A stretch of DNA of 64,000 nt, from NCBI GenBank assembly GCA_037783415.1, contig JAZGTN010000068.1:1798001-1862000 (forward strand), given 5' to 3'. The DNA comes from Leptasterias polaris (taxonomy: Eukaryota > Echinodermata > Asteroidea > Forcipulatida > Asteriidae). Below the pieces are notes generated by a model, which was not told the origin of the DNA, did no database searches, and was given only the letters and a program-made list of their open reading frames with translations. Shown here in pieces: positions 27,753 to 39,858 of the stretch. Position 1 is the first letter of the stretch. Every line of letters begins with the position of its first letter. The position numbers and the translations under genes are program-made.

Positions 27753-30439
27753 TCCAGGCACAAGTGATATATCAGCGGGTAAGAGATCAATTGAGTTAAC
27801 TGGTAAGGTGTAGATAGCAACACATGCAATCTTGTCCAACCTTCAGTTAGTGTTAATATCAATGAGTCAATCAAAACTCTATTTTCACATTTCTTTTAAT
27901 CTTTTTTATACGTCATTATTCCTTAAGGTTGTAAAGTTTCTCAGCAGCTTAAAGTGTTGTATCATTATGAAAAATAATATTTACAAATAAAAATAGAATA
28001 CGAAAAAAAAATAATAAAAAATTAAAAAACAAGCGGAAAGTATAGATTTCCAAGAGCATGATCAAGCTTTTAGAACCTTTTCCCCTGTCCAACCAACTTT
28101 GACTGAAAAACCTAAATGACTGAAATTCACTCACATTTTTTTGCCAGTGTACTGATCCTACATTAGTGAGAATAATGTCGTAATGGGCAAAAGGTCCGTA
28201 AGACTGTGACTGTTTCGTGATCATAAAGATTGCCCCATTTTTGGAATTGTAGATCAATTTCAGCTATACCAATAATCGAATCGTGCGTACAGATCCATGT
28301 GATGTTTCACACTGTTTGTTACACAACACCTCAGTGCAAGGTGGGATAAGTTGTGAACTCATGAGTGAATATCACGAGTTGCTTAAAAATGCCTGGCAAA
28401 CAATAAATTCACGTAGAAAGTTTCCTCCCCAAAATGAGTGAAATCTTTAATGAAGTCTATAAGAAAAGAAAGGTACACAGCAGCTGGTCCATCCCTGCAA
28501 TACGCCTTTCCATGATTGAATAACATCCCATAATAATCACTCAAAATATACAACATCGTCAATAAACACTCCAAGTTATGTATAATTTAACATCACATAG
28601 CGAGGAAAATAGAATATGAGCGAGAGCACTCTTGTCTCTCATTATTAAACCACTGAATATAAACCGATGAGGAGAATTGCTTCTTCTCGGCCGTCGCCGT
28701 GAAAAGTCAGAATTTAATGATCAGTTGGAGAGGAGTTACTGGATGACGTAAGCCTACTGTTTCTTCGCTTGTAATTGTAACTAACAAAAACATATTTTAC
28801 TCACAATTAAAGTGCCTTGGGTCTACAGGCGGTGTGAATACACCTTCAAGCCAGCACCGCCCTACTACAACAAGCCACACATTTTAAATTTCGTGTCTCT
28901 CAACATTCTTCGTATAGGATGAGGCAAAATTAACAAGACAACATTTCTTGTTTATAAATCAAAAATGTTTCATAGAGAAGGAGGTTTTGTAAATGATAAC
29001 CCTATTGTTATTCTCAGGTCCAATAATGCCATTCTCCGGCAAGATTATGTTTATCAAGCACTGTTCACAAGTGAAGTGAAAATACATCCGTTTGCATTAT
29101 CATAATTCGCGGCTGTTATGTGAGGCACCATAAATGTAGCCCAAGACCAACATGTAGTCCGGGGCAAGCTTCACATAGGTACAGGGTTTGGATTATACCT
29201 ACATCCCAGGGTAGGCCTACATTTAGGCATTTAGTAAGGCCCCACGACTGCTATAGTCTTTCGGTAATCGCCCCTTGCACGGTCAGCCCTTTGCGCGTAG
29301 AGCCTCGAATTGGGAACAAGCATTTATATAGCTCTGTATTGTCATGGTAATGAATTACACTTTCACCCAAAGAAATGAAGCATGAAGTCGAGGCTGTACA
29401 TGCACATGGCGGATCCGTAAGTAGCGAATCGCACAGGCAGCTCATCAGATAATCATACACAGCAATTATTTACGTTCCCCCATTAGGTCTTGACACTTCG
29501 CTTGAATAAAGACGTTCAAGTATTGGATGATTGTCGTGCAGGATATCTTCCCCAAGGACACACAGAGCCGGCTCCTCTCTGATCACTCTGCACACTCCGC
29601 ATGGGCAATCTAACATCAAATAGACAATTACCCACTCCAGTTTCCTCTGTGGTTCAAACTTAAAAAACAAACACGTCCTCGATATCTTGGTGTCACTTTT
29701 ACACATTCCAATCATCAGCTCTCTCTGTCTCTTTTTAATTACAGTCTAATACCTCATATGCAGTCTCTCAAAAATTCACAACGACACAATAATAAACACC
29801 ACCTCTGTCCAACAACTTGATTCCATTTGCATAAGCTCACGCCTGCAATGTCGCCAACCCTTTTCAAGCATTACACAGGATACTTACAAGAAAGAAAAGG
29901 AAGAAAATATCCTCAATCAACATGAAGTCATTATTACTAAGATTTGTTCCAATAGGTTAAATACCACCCCAAAATGAATAATTATATGACATTTTTGTTT
30001 AGTGGTTGTGATGAGCATTTGTCTGTGTACATTCTATCACACGATATCTCCAAATTGGTGCGAAAATATTTGAAAACTGGAACATTCTAAAGAAGGATTT
30101 CAGGCAAGATGAAAATCTCAGGCAAAGACGAATTACCATCCTAAAGTCTACCAATCAAAAGCTAAATGTTACATCATTGCGTGAGGTCACAACTCATTAA
30201 CCTTAAACGTACCATAGGCCTATTTATATGGGGGAAAATATACATTTTCTGAAATAACTCATTTTGTGTAACAACGTTAACCTTAACTGATCCAGTGAAC
30301 TGTAGGACTATTATATAGTTCTCGTAGTGAAACCAAGGATGCCTCATAAGTGAACTTAATCACTGTAGCTCCAAGCCTAAGGAAACCTGTAAACAAGGGT
30401 GCTTGTTATGTGAACCATAAACACCAGGGTTAACCCCTA
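27753..30439. other. intergenic, no gene recognised
   Basis: AT-rich non-coding sequence; open frames are short and without motifs. Confidence 0.6.
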
Positions 30440-30610
30440 CTCTTCCACAATAAGTGTTCTTGGTTCTCTTACGTGCACTATCGATCACAGTACACGAGAC
30501 CTAAGGCTTAATGTCCCATCTGAAGGACAAAGCACTTACGGTGAAGTATCTTGCTCACGGACACAAGTGCCACGACTGGGACTCGAACCATCAGGCAGAG
30601 CTTGAGTGGC
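30440..30610 (-). mobile_element. tRNA-derived SINE fragment
   Basis: On the minus strand a B box GGTTCGAGTCC (30589-30579) is followed by GGCACTTGTGTCCGTGAGCA, the SINE body word shared with 21681-22037. The tRNA A box is missing or degenerate. Confidence 0.7.
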
Positions 30611-31990
30611 CAATACACGCCAAAACAAGCGTTGACTTGTGTAAAGGTTGACTTGTGTAAAGTAATTTCCCTTCAAATGTTTTGGATTATTTAACATCCG
30701 ACGAGTCAACAACGCATACAGAGTGAATAATTTTTACCAAACAAAAGTTACGGGGGGGGGGGGAACCCACAAATTGAACTAAATACTACGTGTTGCGAGG
30801 TGTCTATATTAGTATAACACTCCCCAAATTATGTTGTTCGAGCCCACGGCTACATTTGCACCGGAGGGTAAAATATCCCCAGATAAATATGTTCCTAATT
30901 ATGTTAACATGCTGTACATTGTATCACTTAGTCTTTCGCAATTATGTTCCAGCCATGTATGGTTCGATTTTATCCTTTTGCAATTAAAAATATTCTTTTA
31001 AACCTTTTGTTTGGTCCACATAGAGATAGATTTTCAGGAAATTAGGCCAGGAGTCTCAAGCTGTATGCAAGGTTTTTAAATCCAATTTCCACTCCGTGCA
31101 CTTTGGTTACTTACACATATAGAACTGTAGACAAATTAATTAATGGCCTTTTATTTCCATTCCTTTAATTGGTTGGGCCCAAGATTAGTTTTAATACTCA
31201 ATACCTTTATGAGTTTTTATCAAACTGAATATTTGATGTAGAAAACCATATGAGTAAAATATTATTAACCAAAAATATAAGTTGACAACTGTTATTGAAA
31301 ATTGAATTTAAAAACTGTACCACAGCTCATAATTCTATGTAAAGATTTGTTATAATATGGATAAATTGTTAACATTCAATAACCGGCCGATAATCTTTGG
31401 TAAAACAAGAACACGCACAAACCAACTTATTTACATTTTTGCTCTCTCTGCCAAATCAAGAAAAGTGAGCACATTGAAACAAAATCCTCCTTTTCATACC
31501 TTTTGATCCTGAAAAAAGTATATATAGATGCTTTTTACAGATTTAAGTTATTGCAATGTGCCTGAAAACGGAAACCCAAACGTTCAAGCCATATCCCAAC
31601 AATTCTTTCGCAATGTGAATATAAATATACATATATTTTTTCACAGGTTCTGTTTTTGTGTTGTACATATTGCCTATCCTGATAAAATAACAGAGAACTG
31701 TGAACAAAACCTTCTGATAACAGTTATCGTCTATAGATTCTCTGATTTTATCAAGGAATGTTAAAGAGAAGTACTTGGTTTTATCTCCTAAAAATGACAC
31801 AACGTAAAGTGGTTCCCATGATTCAAAACTGCACTGAGTTGCCAAGAACCGAAAATAGAGTACATTGACCTTTCACCTGACCCTTATCGGTCTCCCCATT
31901 TCAAAAACACACGTACACACTTTTGCTTTAAACAGAAGAAACGGATATATTCTATTGTTCTCATTTGTTGTTTAAAGAGTTGTTTAAATT
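30611..31990. other. intergenic, nothing recognised
   Basis: A 12-bp poly-G at 30752-30763. No gene or repeat family is identified. Confidence 0.6.
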
Positions 31991-32039
31991 ATGCACCTGT
32001 TAATTTTCTATTGTACACACTTTTTGATTGAACAAAGAA

Positions 32040-32115
32040 ATTTGACTAGAGCAGGATATAAACCTGCAACCTCTGGGTTATGCGCCGGTGCTTTACCAGC
32101 TGAGCTAATGAGCCC
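32040..32115 (-). repeat. tRNA-like SINE head (CAT anticodon-like)
   Basis: The minus strand reads GGGCTCATTAGCTCAGCTGG (A-box region), then GCGCATAACCC (a CAT within a 7-nt loop) and GCAGGTTTATATCCTGC (degenerate B box). The arms pair poorly, so this is a SINE head or tRNA pseudogene, not a tRNA gene. The 156-codon open frame across it is a by-product. Confidence 0.55.
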
Positions 32116-32329
32116 TAATGTTGGCAGTCTCCCATTTTGTCAGTATTATAGGCCTATCTTTGTTCGGGGATTCCAGTCAAAAGCCATTCAACCTGTAACT
32201 GCCGCTAGCCAGGGATCACATGCAAGTTTACGATGCAACCTGCGATGCACCCTTAGGGGGTGCAACTGTTTATTTCAATCAAGCAATAAACCACAAGGGA
32301 AACTGACTGGACATTTTAAAGAAAAATTT

Positions 32330-32385
32330 ACTACAGCGGAGTTTGAACCTGGGACCTCCGGGTTCTATGCACCGTTTGTCATATT
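32330..32385 (-). repeat. second tRNA-like fragment of the same type
   Basis: The minus strand reads GTGCATAGAACCCGGAGGTC, then CCAGGTTCAAACTCC (B box). It matches the CAT-loop to B-box part of the segment at 32040-32115. Confidence 0.5.
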
Positions 32386-33100
32386 TTTATTGGTCATTCT
32401 TTATTTGGCCACATACTGCCGCGACGCTCCAAAGCTCAATATAGGACTCCTGTATGGATAGTTATATGACGCCTATAGGACACTTTCCAAATAACCGTTC
32501 TCCGTTTGTCAAAACGAGACAAGGTCATGTCGATGCGGTGTCCACATGGAACCAACCACGTTTTTAGACGGGATTTTTACACATATTTCAGAGTGTGGAC
32601 GAGTTTCCGTGTCCATTTGTATTTCTTGTGAACAAAAACAAAACATCGAAAATGACAAGGATCTACGTGTGAGTTATATAAAACAAACATTGAATGCATT
32701 TCATCTTTCGTGAATTGTCGCAGAGTACAATCACTCTGTGATTTCTGGTTTTTCCATTTCACTCTGTTTGGCCTCGTGAAGTGGAATAGGCCAGATTCAC
32801 CTCGTGATTATTCTACGAAAATCCACTAATATGCAGCCAATATTTGTGTAACATTACAGGTCCTCGGTACCAACTGGTTAAACTATTCCATTTGTAATGC
32901 CAACTTTGTTATACAGCGCCTTACACCTTCCGGAGAAACATCGATTAAGAAGCGATCAAAAGAACAAAGAAAAACTACCATACGATGACTTGAAACCGCG
33001 AATGTTTTAAGAAGCGTTTTGAAATGTGTGACGGTGTTGGCTTGTTTAATGTAAAGAGGGACATTGTTCCATAAATTGGTGGGCAGAAGGGAAATATCTT
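32386..33100. other. intergenic, nothing recognised
   Basis: No open frame with motifs and no repeat identified. Confidence 0.55.
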
Positions 33101-33345
33101 GGGGGAATCGTGCCTTTGATTATTCAAAGTGTACTTTGGCACATGGTCAGAGTATGTCATGAGAAAGAGGGCCATCACAGATTTGTATTTTGAAAATAAA
33201 ATATGGGCTGTTATTTTTGGTTATTCTCCATATATTTTTTTCAAAGGAAAAAGTCCGCGATGGTCCTACAGCAAAATATCTTTCCCATGACATACTCAGA
33301 ATGTGTGTCAAGTTCCATGCTTGTATCACCAAAAGCACAATCCCA
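33101..33345. repeat. foldback element with ~65-bp imperfect arms
   Basis: The left arm (33101-33169: TGCCTTTGATTATTCAAAG... then GAGTATGTCATGAGAAAG) pairs imperfectly with the right arm (33279-33344: CTTTCCCATGACATACTCAG ... TTGTATCACCAAAAGCACAA). Single arms of the same family occur at 13095-13170 and 20988-21060. Confidence 0.7.
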
Positions 33346-33720
33346 TCCTCCACCTACCGTACTAAATGAAGTCTAGCCAGCAAACTGACAATTATGTTCA
33401 CCATATGAATTGGCGGTAACAGTTGGAATGACAACTAAAATGACATAGGCCTAGATAAACGGGGTATCTTTACCATTGTGTGAGTATATAATAGGCTATA
33501 TCATTTTAAAATATAAAAACAATCAAAAGGCTCATTAAAAGTAATTTTTTGTTTTCATATTTCCTTATACATAGCTATAAGATATTAACTTCGTATTCCA
33601 TCAGATTTGCTTTTACCACGATACCCCTTCTCTGGGTATACCAAATGATACATTCAGCCCAAATCGATCATGGCATTTTCAGACTTTTAGTCTATTTTGT
33701 GCGCACAACTATTGATAAGG

Positions 33721-34066
33721 TTAAAGGGGAAAAGGAGCGAAAGAAGGAAAACCAATCCTTAAGAATTTGCATACAACTTATGGTGTAAAGATGTTCATGG
33801 TATAGAAAGCCTCAATTGAAATACTTTTACCTGAAATGCTAAAGTTTTTGAAAATTTAGTAAAAACAATAAGGCCAGTTTTGATCTCGCGTAACCAAAAC
33901 TCGATGTTCTTTGAACAGTCAAACCATGGTCAAACATACAATTGTTTCACTATTTTCTTGTGACTCCAATGACCGACTGAGTTTAACTTTTCACGAGTTT
34001 GGTAAAAAGTGGTATTCATTTAGGTCCCATGCACTGGTCGTAACCAACGTTGTCCATGTGCTTTAA
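33721..34066 (-). mobile_element. TTAA-flanked MITE, copy 2
   Basis: TTAAAGGGGAAAAGG on the left and a TTAA at 34063-34066 on the right bound 346 bp. Internal words (TTGCATACAACTTATGGTGT, CTGAAATGCTAAAG, CAATGACCGACTGAG) are shared with 35463-35826. The orientation is opposite to the copy at 1389-1762. Confidence 0.65.
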
Positions 34067-35462
34067 AAGGCTCGTAACCTTTTTTATTCTTATCCTTATA
34101 GTCAATTGTTTTTTGTTTAACCCCTAATTACTTCAAATTTACCCTGTCAGTTTCCCTAGTGGTTTATAACTTGATAATTCTTACCGGTAGTACGAGCAAG
34201 CCCTTGCACTGACCAAAAGTTGCTCCATTCACTAACAACAAAGAGCTGTCATTGCAGTCAAGAGCTACATTCACTGGTAGCCGTAGGAGATACCCATATT
34301 AGTAATACAAAGAGCTGATAATCAATACTGTATGTAGCCGCATGTTGCGTATCGATTTTTCCCCGAGGGAAGTTTTCGAGAGACTTGACTTCCGCCGATA
34401 CAGTGTTTAATGTTACAAATAATGAAAACCACAGCGCTGGTCTGTGGCTATGGTTAGGGAATTGTAACATGCTATCCGCCTTAGCTTTGGATTAAATATT
34501 TGGATCAGATTAATAATGCAGGGGTTCTCTTTACACCAAGTAAAATGAAATGAGGCAGCTAGCTGATTTTAACTTCTATTTTTGGGTCTGTACAGCATCC
34601 TTCACCTTTACCCCAAAACACAAACACTAAAATCAAAAGGGAGAAAAATCGAATCCGAAAGTCATTTTGCATTCAGCAACCACCAAGGTATAGAATATTA
34701 CAAGTGTCTCCATTGGACTAGGGGCCACGATATTAGAGCCTCTTCCCTGCGGACACACAGAGAAAAAAAAACAGCGTAAACAAAATCATTTGAATAATTG
34801 AATCCCGACGTCCAAGATGTTCAACTCTAGCAGAGGATCACCGAGACACCAACGGAATAATGAGGAATGAGTTGAGGAAGACGATATGCCCCCATCCAGG
34901 ACAGTGAGAGCAGAGAAACGAGTGGGCGCATTCAGACTGGAAATTGTTTTCATTTATGGTTTTCCATTTTTCCAAGTTTAATTAATCAAGGGGGGGGGGG
35001 GTATCGATCAGAAGATTAAGGTTTAATTATGATGAAGAAAAGAATGCAATTACTTCATAGAGAAACTCAATTGAAATGAAAATTAATTTCTTGGCGTGCA
35101 AGTTTATGACGTAAAAGGTATTACAACCACTCTGGCAAATATTTATAAACTTTTAGAGTTCAGCTGGAAATAGATTTCGCAGAGCAATTTTAATGAGTCG
35201 GTAGATTTCCCGATGGTAAATTCCACGTGTATACCGCCAATGTTTACCACCATGTATATTTTCTGATGTAGTTGTGTTCGGGTTGAAGTAGATTTGAAGA
35301 GTGCTTTGCTTAGCCAATACGTGCAATTCTTATTTTTAATACTTTTTTTTTCCGGGGTGAGCAGCATATAGTTTATATTATGAAATGAAACTTTCAGAGT
35401 TCATTAAACACTTTGAGTTTTCTGAATGAGTCAATTGATTATTCAGCTGTCTGTACTGTTGG
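34067..35462. other. intergenic, nothing recognised
   Basis: Poly-G of 12 bp at 34990-35001; no gene or known repeat. Confidence 0.55.
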
Positions 35463-35826
35463 TTAAAGGGAAGCAGGAAAAATTAGTCCTTTTGGATCAT
35501 TCTTTCTAATAAGAGTGAAAAAAGAACCAAACGTTCACAGATTTGCACATAGCTTACATGGTATAGAGATGGTCATGGTGGAAAACTTCCCTTGAAATAT
35601 TTATGCCTGAAATGCTGAATTTCTTAAGAAAATAGCGAAACAGTGTTTTTTGATTTCGCGAGGTACTCGATGTTAAAAAACAATGAAAACATATGAAGGT
35701 TTTTCACCGTTTTCACCTGAATCAGAAGACCGACGGAGCTGAAATTTGTACAGGTTCGATATTTTATTAATGCTGGGTCTCACAAAAAGAACAAGTTTCA
35801 TTTTCAATTGCTGGCAAACCTTTGAA
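35463..35826 (-). mobile_element. TTAA-flanked MITE, copy 3
   Basis: Starts TTAAAGGGAAGCAGG. The right end is near TTTGAATG and its TTAA looks mutated. Internal words TTGCACATAGCTTACATGGT and CCTGAAATGCTGAATTTC match copy 2. The sequence CAGAAGACCGACGGAGCTGA is the reverse complement of the region 'CAATTGGTCATTGAAG' in copy 1. Confidence 0.65.
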
Positions 35827-36027
35827 TGTTTTCTCTTATCCGGGTTATTCAAAATGACTTCCTCCTTGTTTCACTATAATCTTACAAATGTTTGAATTAA
35901 TCCCGTCAATGTACGCATTATTTATACAGGAATTACTTCATTAACTAACGTGAAAAGGTATTGCATACAAAAGTATAATTAAATTTCAGATGGGGAAAGC
36001 ACATTGGTAATCTTTCAGAGAAAAGTA

Positions 36028-36315
36028 ACGGCACTTTATGTGACCCAACATATTATATATAAAACAACAAACTTATGAAAGCTTAAGCTCAATCGGTCAT
36101 CGGAGTCACACCACAAATAGTGAGGAAAAACCCTTATGTTTCCACTGTTTTCAAACACCGTTTGGAGTCGCAAGTTCAAAACACGTTTGTTTTACTCATT
36201 TCTCAACAGCTACATAGCATTTCATGCAAAATATTTCAAGGGAAGTTTCCATCATTACAACTTATAACATGTAAGTTATGTGCAAATTTGTGAACATTTG
36301 TTCTTGTCAAATCTT
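36028..36315 (+). mobile_element. MITE copy 4, inverted relative to copies 2 and 3
   Basis: ACGGCACTTTATGTGACCC, then AAGCTCAATCGGTCATCGGA resemble copy 1 (GGCACTGAACACG and GGGCTCAATTGGTCATTGAA). Its right half (AATATTTCAAGGGAAGTTTC, ATGTAAGTTATGTGCAAATT) is the reverse complement of the left part of copy 3. All four copies therefore belong to one superfamily. Confidence 0.6.
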
Positions 36316-39244
36316 ACCAATGTTGTGCACACCCTTTATAAGAAATGACGTATAATGTACATTGTAAAGGGAACAGAGGCTAAATGGTGGGGCAACAGAG
36401 AAAATGTTCTTTGCGTATTCCAACAGTTTGTTTTATTCCCGACAACTCCCCTCGATTAACTGAAGGAGGGCAGACCCTCATACATGCACGTGATTTCATA
36501 ATGAATGGGACAAACCAACCACAAACTGGTTTTGTGATATCATGATTGAGTGAGTGTTTTGCAATTGGACAAGGGAGCCTTTGGAAAGAGTTTTCCATTC
36601 ATTGTGCTACAATTGCAGCTGTTTTCTGACTAAGCTGCAAAAACGCAAATTCAAAAGGACAATCTATGCACATCGGGCCACAACTAATTACAAATGTGGC
36701 GTGATTTATTCTTTAATCTAAAAATAAGAAAGTTCTAAAAATAAAAGTGTCAACTAACGAGCTGTGCTTTTCTCAGAGATGTGATGTGTAGATTTTTAGC
36801 GTGTTGACCTGTTGATACCGATGACTTTAACAAATGTGATCCGGGAATTACAGACCGAGTACTGACCTCTTGGTTAGATTTTGTGTACAAAACAAAAGGA
36901 GACCTCGCTACAAAAACTACGTCCAAACAATGGGACAACAAATAATAGTCACTTTTTATTTTTACAGAGTCGACAAACTTCTTTGTATGGTAATTCAGTT
37001 TGATTTATCTTAAACATCGTCGTGACCTATTGTCAAAAGAAGGTCATACAAAAAAATCATTGGCGGGAAAGAGGAAGGGAGACGGGAGAGAGACCATCGC
37101 TGTATACACGTATTTAACAATACCTTATTTTTTATTTTAAAACTTTGAAAAAACAACAACAAAACAGCAACACACAAACACCCCAACACCCCAACAAACA
37201 CTTAAACCAAACAACACCCTAACAGCTAATTTCAAAGTGTTGCTTGACTATGTTATTAGCTTATTCATGAAAAGAATATATCTTTCAGAGCTCCGGACTA
37301 ACTAAGGATAAATTCAAACCAAGTTGTGGTGATATTGTTGATGTATACGGCAAGGACAAAGACCAACCATACCTGATGCTGGACCATTGTAAACAAAAAA
37401 TCCAGTAATTTTACGGTGATTTTCTCGTAAAACATTTACCGTACACAATCTTTCGAGAGAATAAACTGCACTAAACGCTATTCGATATTTAATAATAGGT
37501 GCTCTTTCCATAAAAAATGGACGCTGTGATGTTACGATTGATTACTGCACAAGGTGCTTTTGTTTTAACAGTACCCGTAAACCCGTAACATTACACCAAT
37601 TGTTTGCACCTGTGCTATCATAAACCGCGGGAAAATTACTGGACTGTTTTTCCAAATAATAGAAGACTTTGGGAAGAATAAAATATCCTGATCTTTGGCC
37701 ATTGTGAAGTAATAATTTCAACTTCCTTTACATACGTGAGAGATGGGATTAGGGTTGCATTGTGCAATGCACGTTCACCTCTATGGACCTCGGTTCCAAT
37801 CCCACCTTAGCGATCACCAAGCTCTTTGTCTCTGTGGACATCCTTTGTTTTGTGCATTTTCAGAAACAAATAAGATGTAGTGAAAACTCTTTTGTATAAA
37901 GTCACCTACCTCATGTCCACAGTGTAGATTAGCCTTATTAAAATGTATACATGGATAACCCACGGCATCTAAAAGTGCAGGTAGCCTATTGTTATAGTCA
38001 TGCATAATTAGGCAGGACACTGAGGCTGGAATAATATAACTTGGTGTGCTTGTCCCGGTCTTCTCTACAAGAGTACCAGAGTAGACACATGCATCTTAAA
38101 TTTATTCGGGCTGAATAATTTAACAGGGACTTTCATACGCATTTTCTTAGATTGGTTATTGCTTCAGGTTAGAGTAGTTATTAGACACTTTATTCAACAC
38201 CGTAAATTTGTTCACCGTAATTTAGCTTAATTTGAGCAATTGTGTTCACCATGAACAAGGTGTTGGTTGTAGTACAAAGTTAATCAAAACAGAATCCTTC
38301 AAAGATCTTCGTTAAAGTGGACCTCTTTTGTTCTCAGGTACACACTTGTATGGGCATTATAGGCCTAAGTGCTTGCCCACGCTCATGCGTTAATGTATTG
38401 TTTTTGTTTTTGTTTTTGTTTTAATCAATCGTTTTTCAAACTATGTGTTTCCCTGTGTTGTTCAACTGCGATGGATGCAAACCGATTAGGTTGAATCAGT
38501 CACTCCCCAGCTCAACATTCTTCATCATGTTCCAATTCATTGCACGGGCTCCTTCGTGCATGTAGGTAACAGTTAGAGTCACTCATGAGGATCCCTTGGG
38601 TTTACCATAACTGCACAATATCATAACATTTATTTTTCAGGATCTATCTTCAGTTTTTGTGAATCTAACAATCCGAACCATCATTTCTGATTGTAATACC
38701 TCAAATTTAATCATATATTACTGATTTTAGTGAAGATTTCTTGAAATGTCAACGCCTCGAGTCCCTGCTCAAGCATGACCAGCGATGTATTCAATATCTT
38801 TGTAGTTAGGTATTTTTTAACATGCCCCCTCACTGACTTAAGTATTCGCCGCTCATTTCTAGTTATCACAACGATGGGTAATGGACTCCGATGTGTTACG
38901 TGCAGCAAAAGCTAATAGCGTGTGACAAGAAGTGCAGAATGAAACCATTATCTTCCATCATTTACAACCAAATTGGGACCGATGATGGAATAGAGGTCAG
39001 ATATAAACTGCAAAGATTGATTTTTTTTGTAAAAGTTGGATCAAAGCCAGAGGGAGATATCTCGAGTAAAAAACATTCTTCATACTGGAATGGTTAGATT
39101 GAGAAACACATTCTAACATTATTTGGACAATGTATTGATTAACGGTTTTGTGTTTGGTTACCAACTCAGGCATTGAAAATATAATGCACTTATCATAGGA
39201 GAAAAATGATTTCGCTCAGATGTGCAAAAAATGGCTGACTTTAA
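36316..39244. other. intergenic, one possible tRNA-like SINE trace
   Basis: 37738-37806 contains a palindrome TGCATTGTGCAATGCA and a B-box-like GGTTCCAATCC, which could be a SINE remnant (weak). The rest shows nothing recognised. Confidence 0.4.
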
Positions 39245-39858
39245 TTGATGCTAGTTTGCATGTTGTCTAAGTTGGGCTTGTTTTCAGCCAATCAATCAAC
39301 CAGTTTGCGTGCATTATTTCGCATGAATGCCAAACTGACAAGCAATCTGTCGGCCCAGCTCCCGGACATCATCCCTTCTCTGAGTTACTCAAACAGCAAA
39401 AGCTATACCTTAATATCTCTGAGTATCTCTGGTCAAGCTTATAATACAAGCCAGTTTTATACTGTCAAGCCGGCTTATCCCGCCTATGGGCTGCAAAACC
39501 TGTCGGCCAGTAGACTTGCTGTTACTGACCGCATTGGGCTATAGCAAATCAGTTACTTCTCCAAACCATCCCCAGCAACGTGCTTGCAAGCCTATGTGTG
39601 GAGCTGCAAAGACGAGTAGCCAAATTTACTTTTCAAGTGACAACAAATCAGACGAACTTAGAACATTTTGACGAGAGTCTTACAGACTTTTTAATTCTCG
39701 CGCCCGCCTACCCCTTCTACAAGAAGATGAAATCCCATGAACCTCCCGATTGTTACATATCAACCATTTCACCGAAGCTCGTAAAATCCAATCCAATCAA
39801 TTCAAGCATTTCAACGGGGAAAACATTTAAAACAGTTTGTTACCTTTGCTTCAAATAA
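39245..39858 (+). other. stretch open in successive frames, identity unknown
   Basis: Three overlapping open frames (39245-39544, 39486-39671, 39580-39858) follow one another in different frames on the + strand, in slightly GC-richer DNA than the flanks. The residues (for example QLPDIIPSLSYSNS) match nothing I know. It could be an old retroelement or pseudogene remnant, or chance. Confidence 0.2.

Noticed and set aside
31991..32461. 156-codon open frame on the + strand
   Set aside because: It runs through two tRNA-like SINE fragments (minus strand) and has no protein motif.
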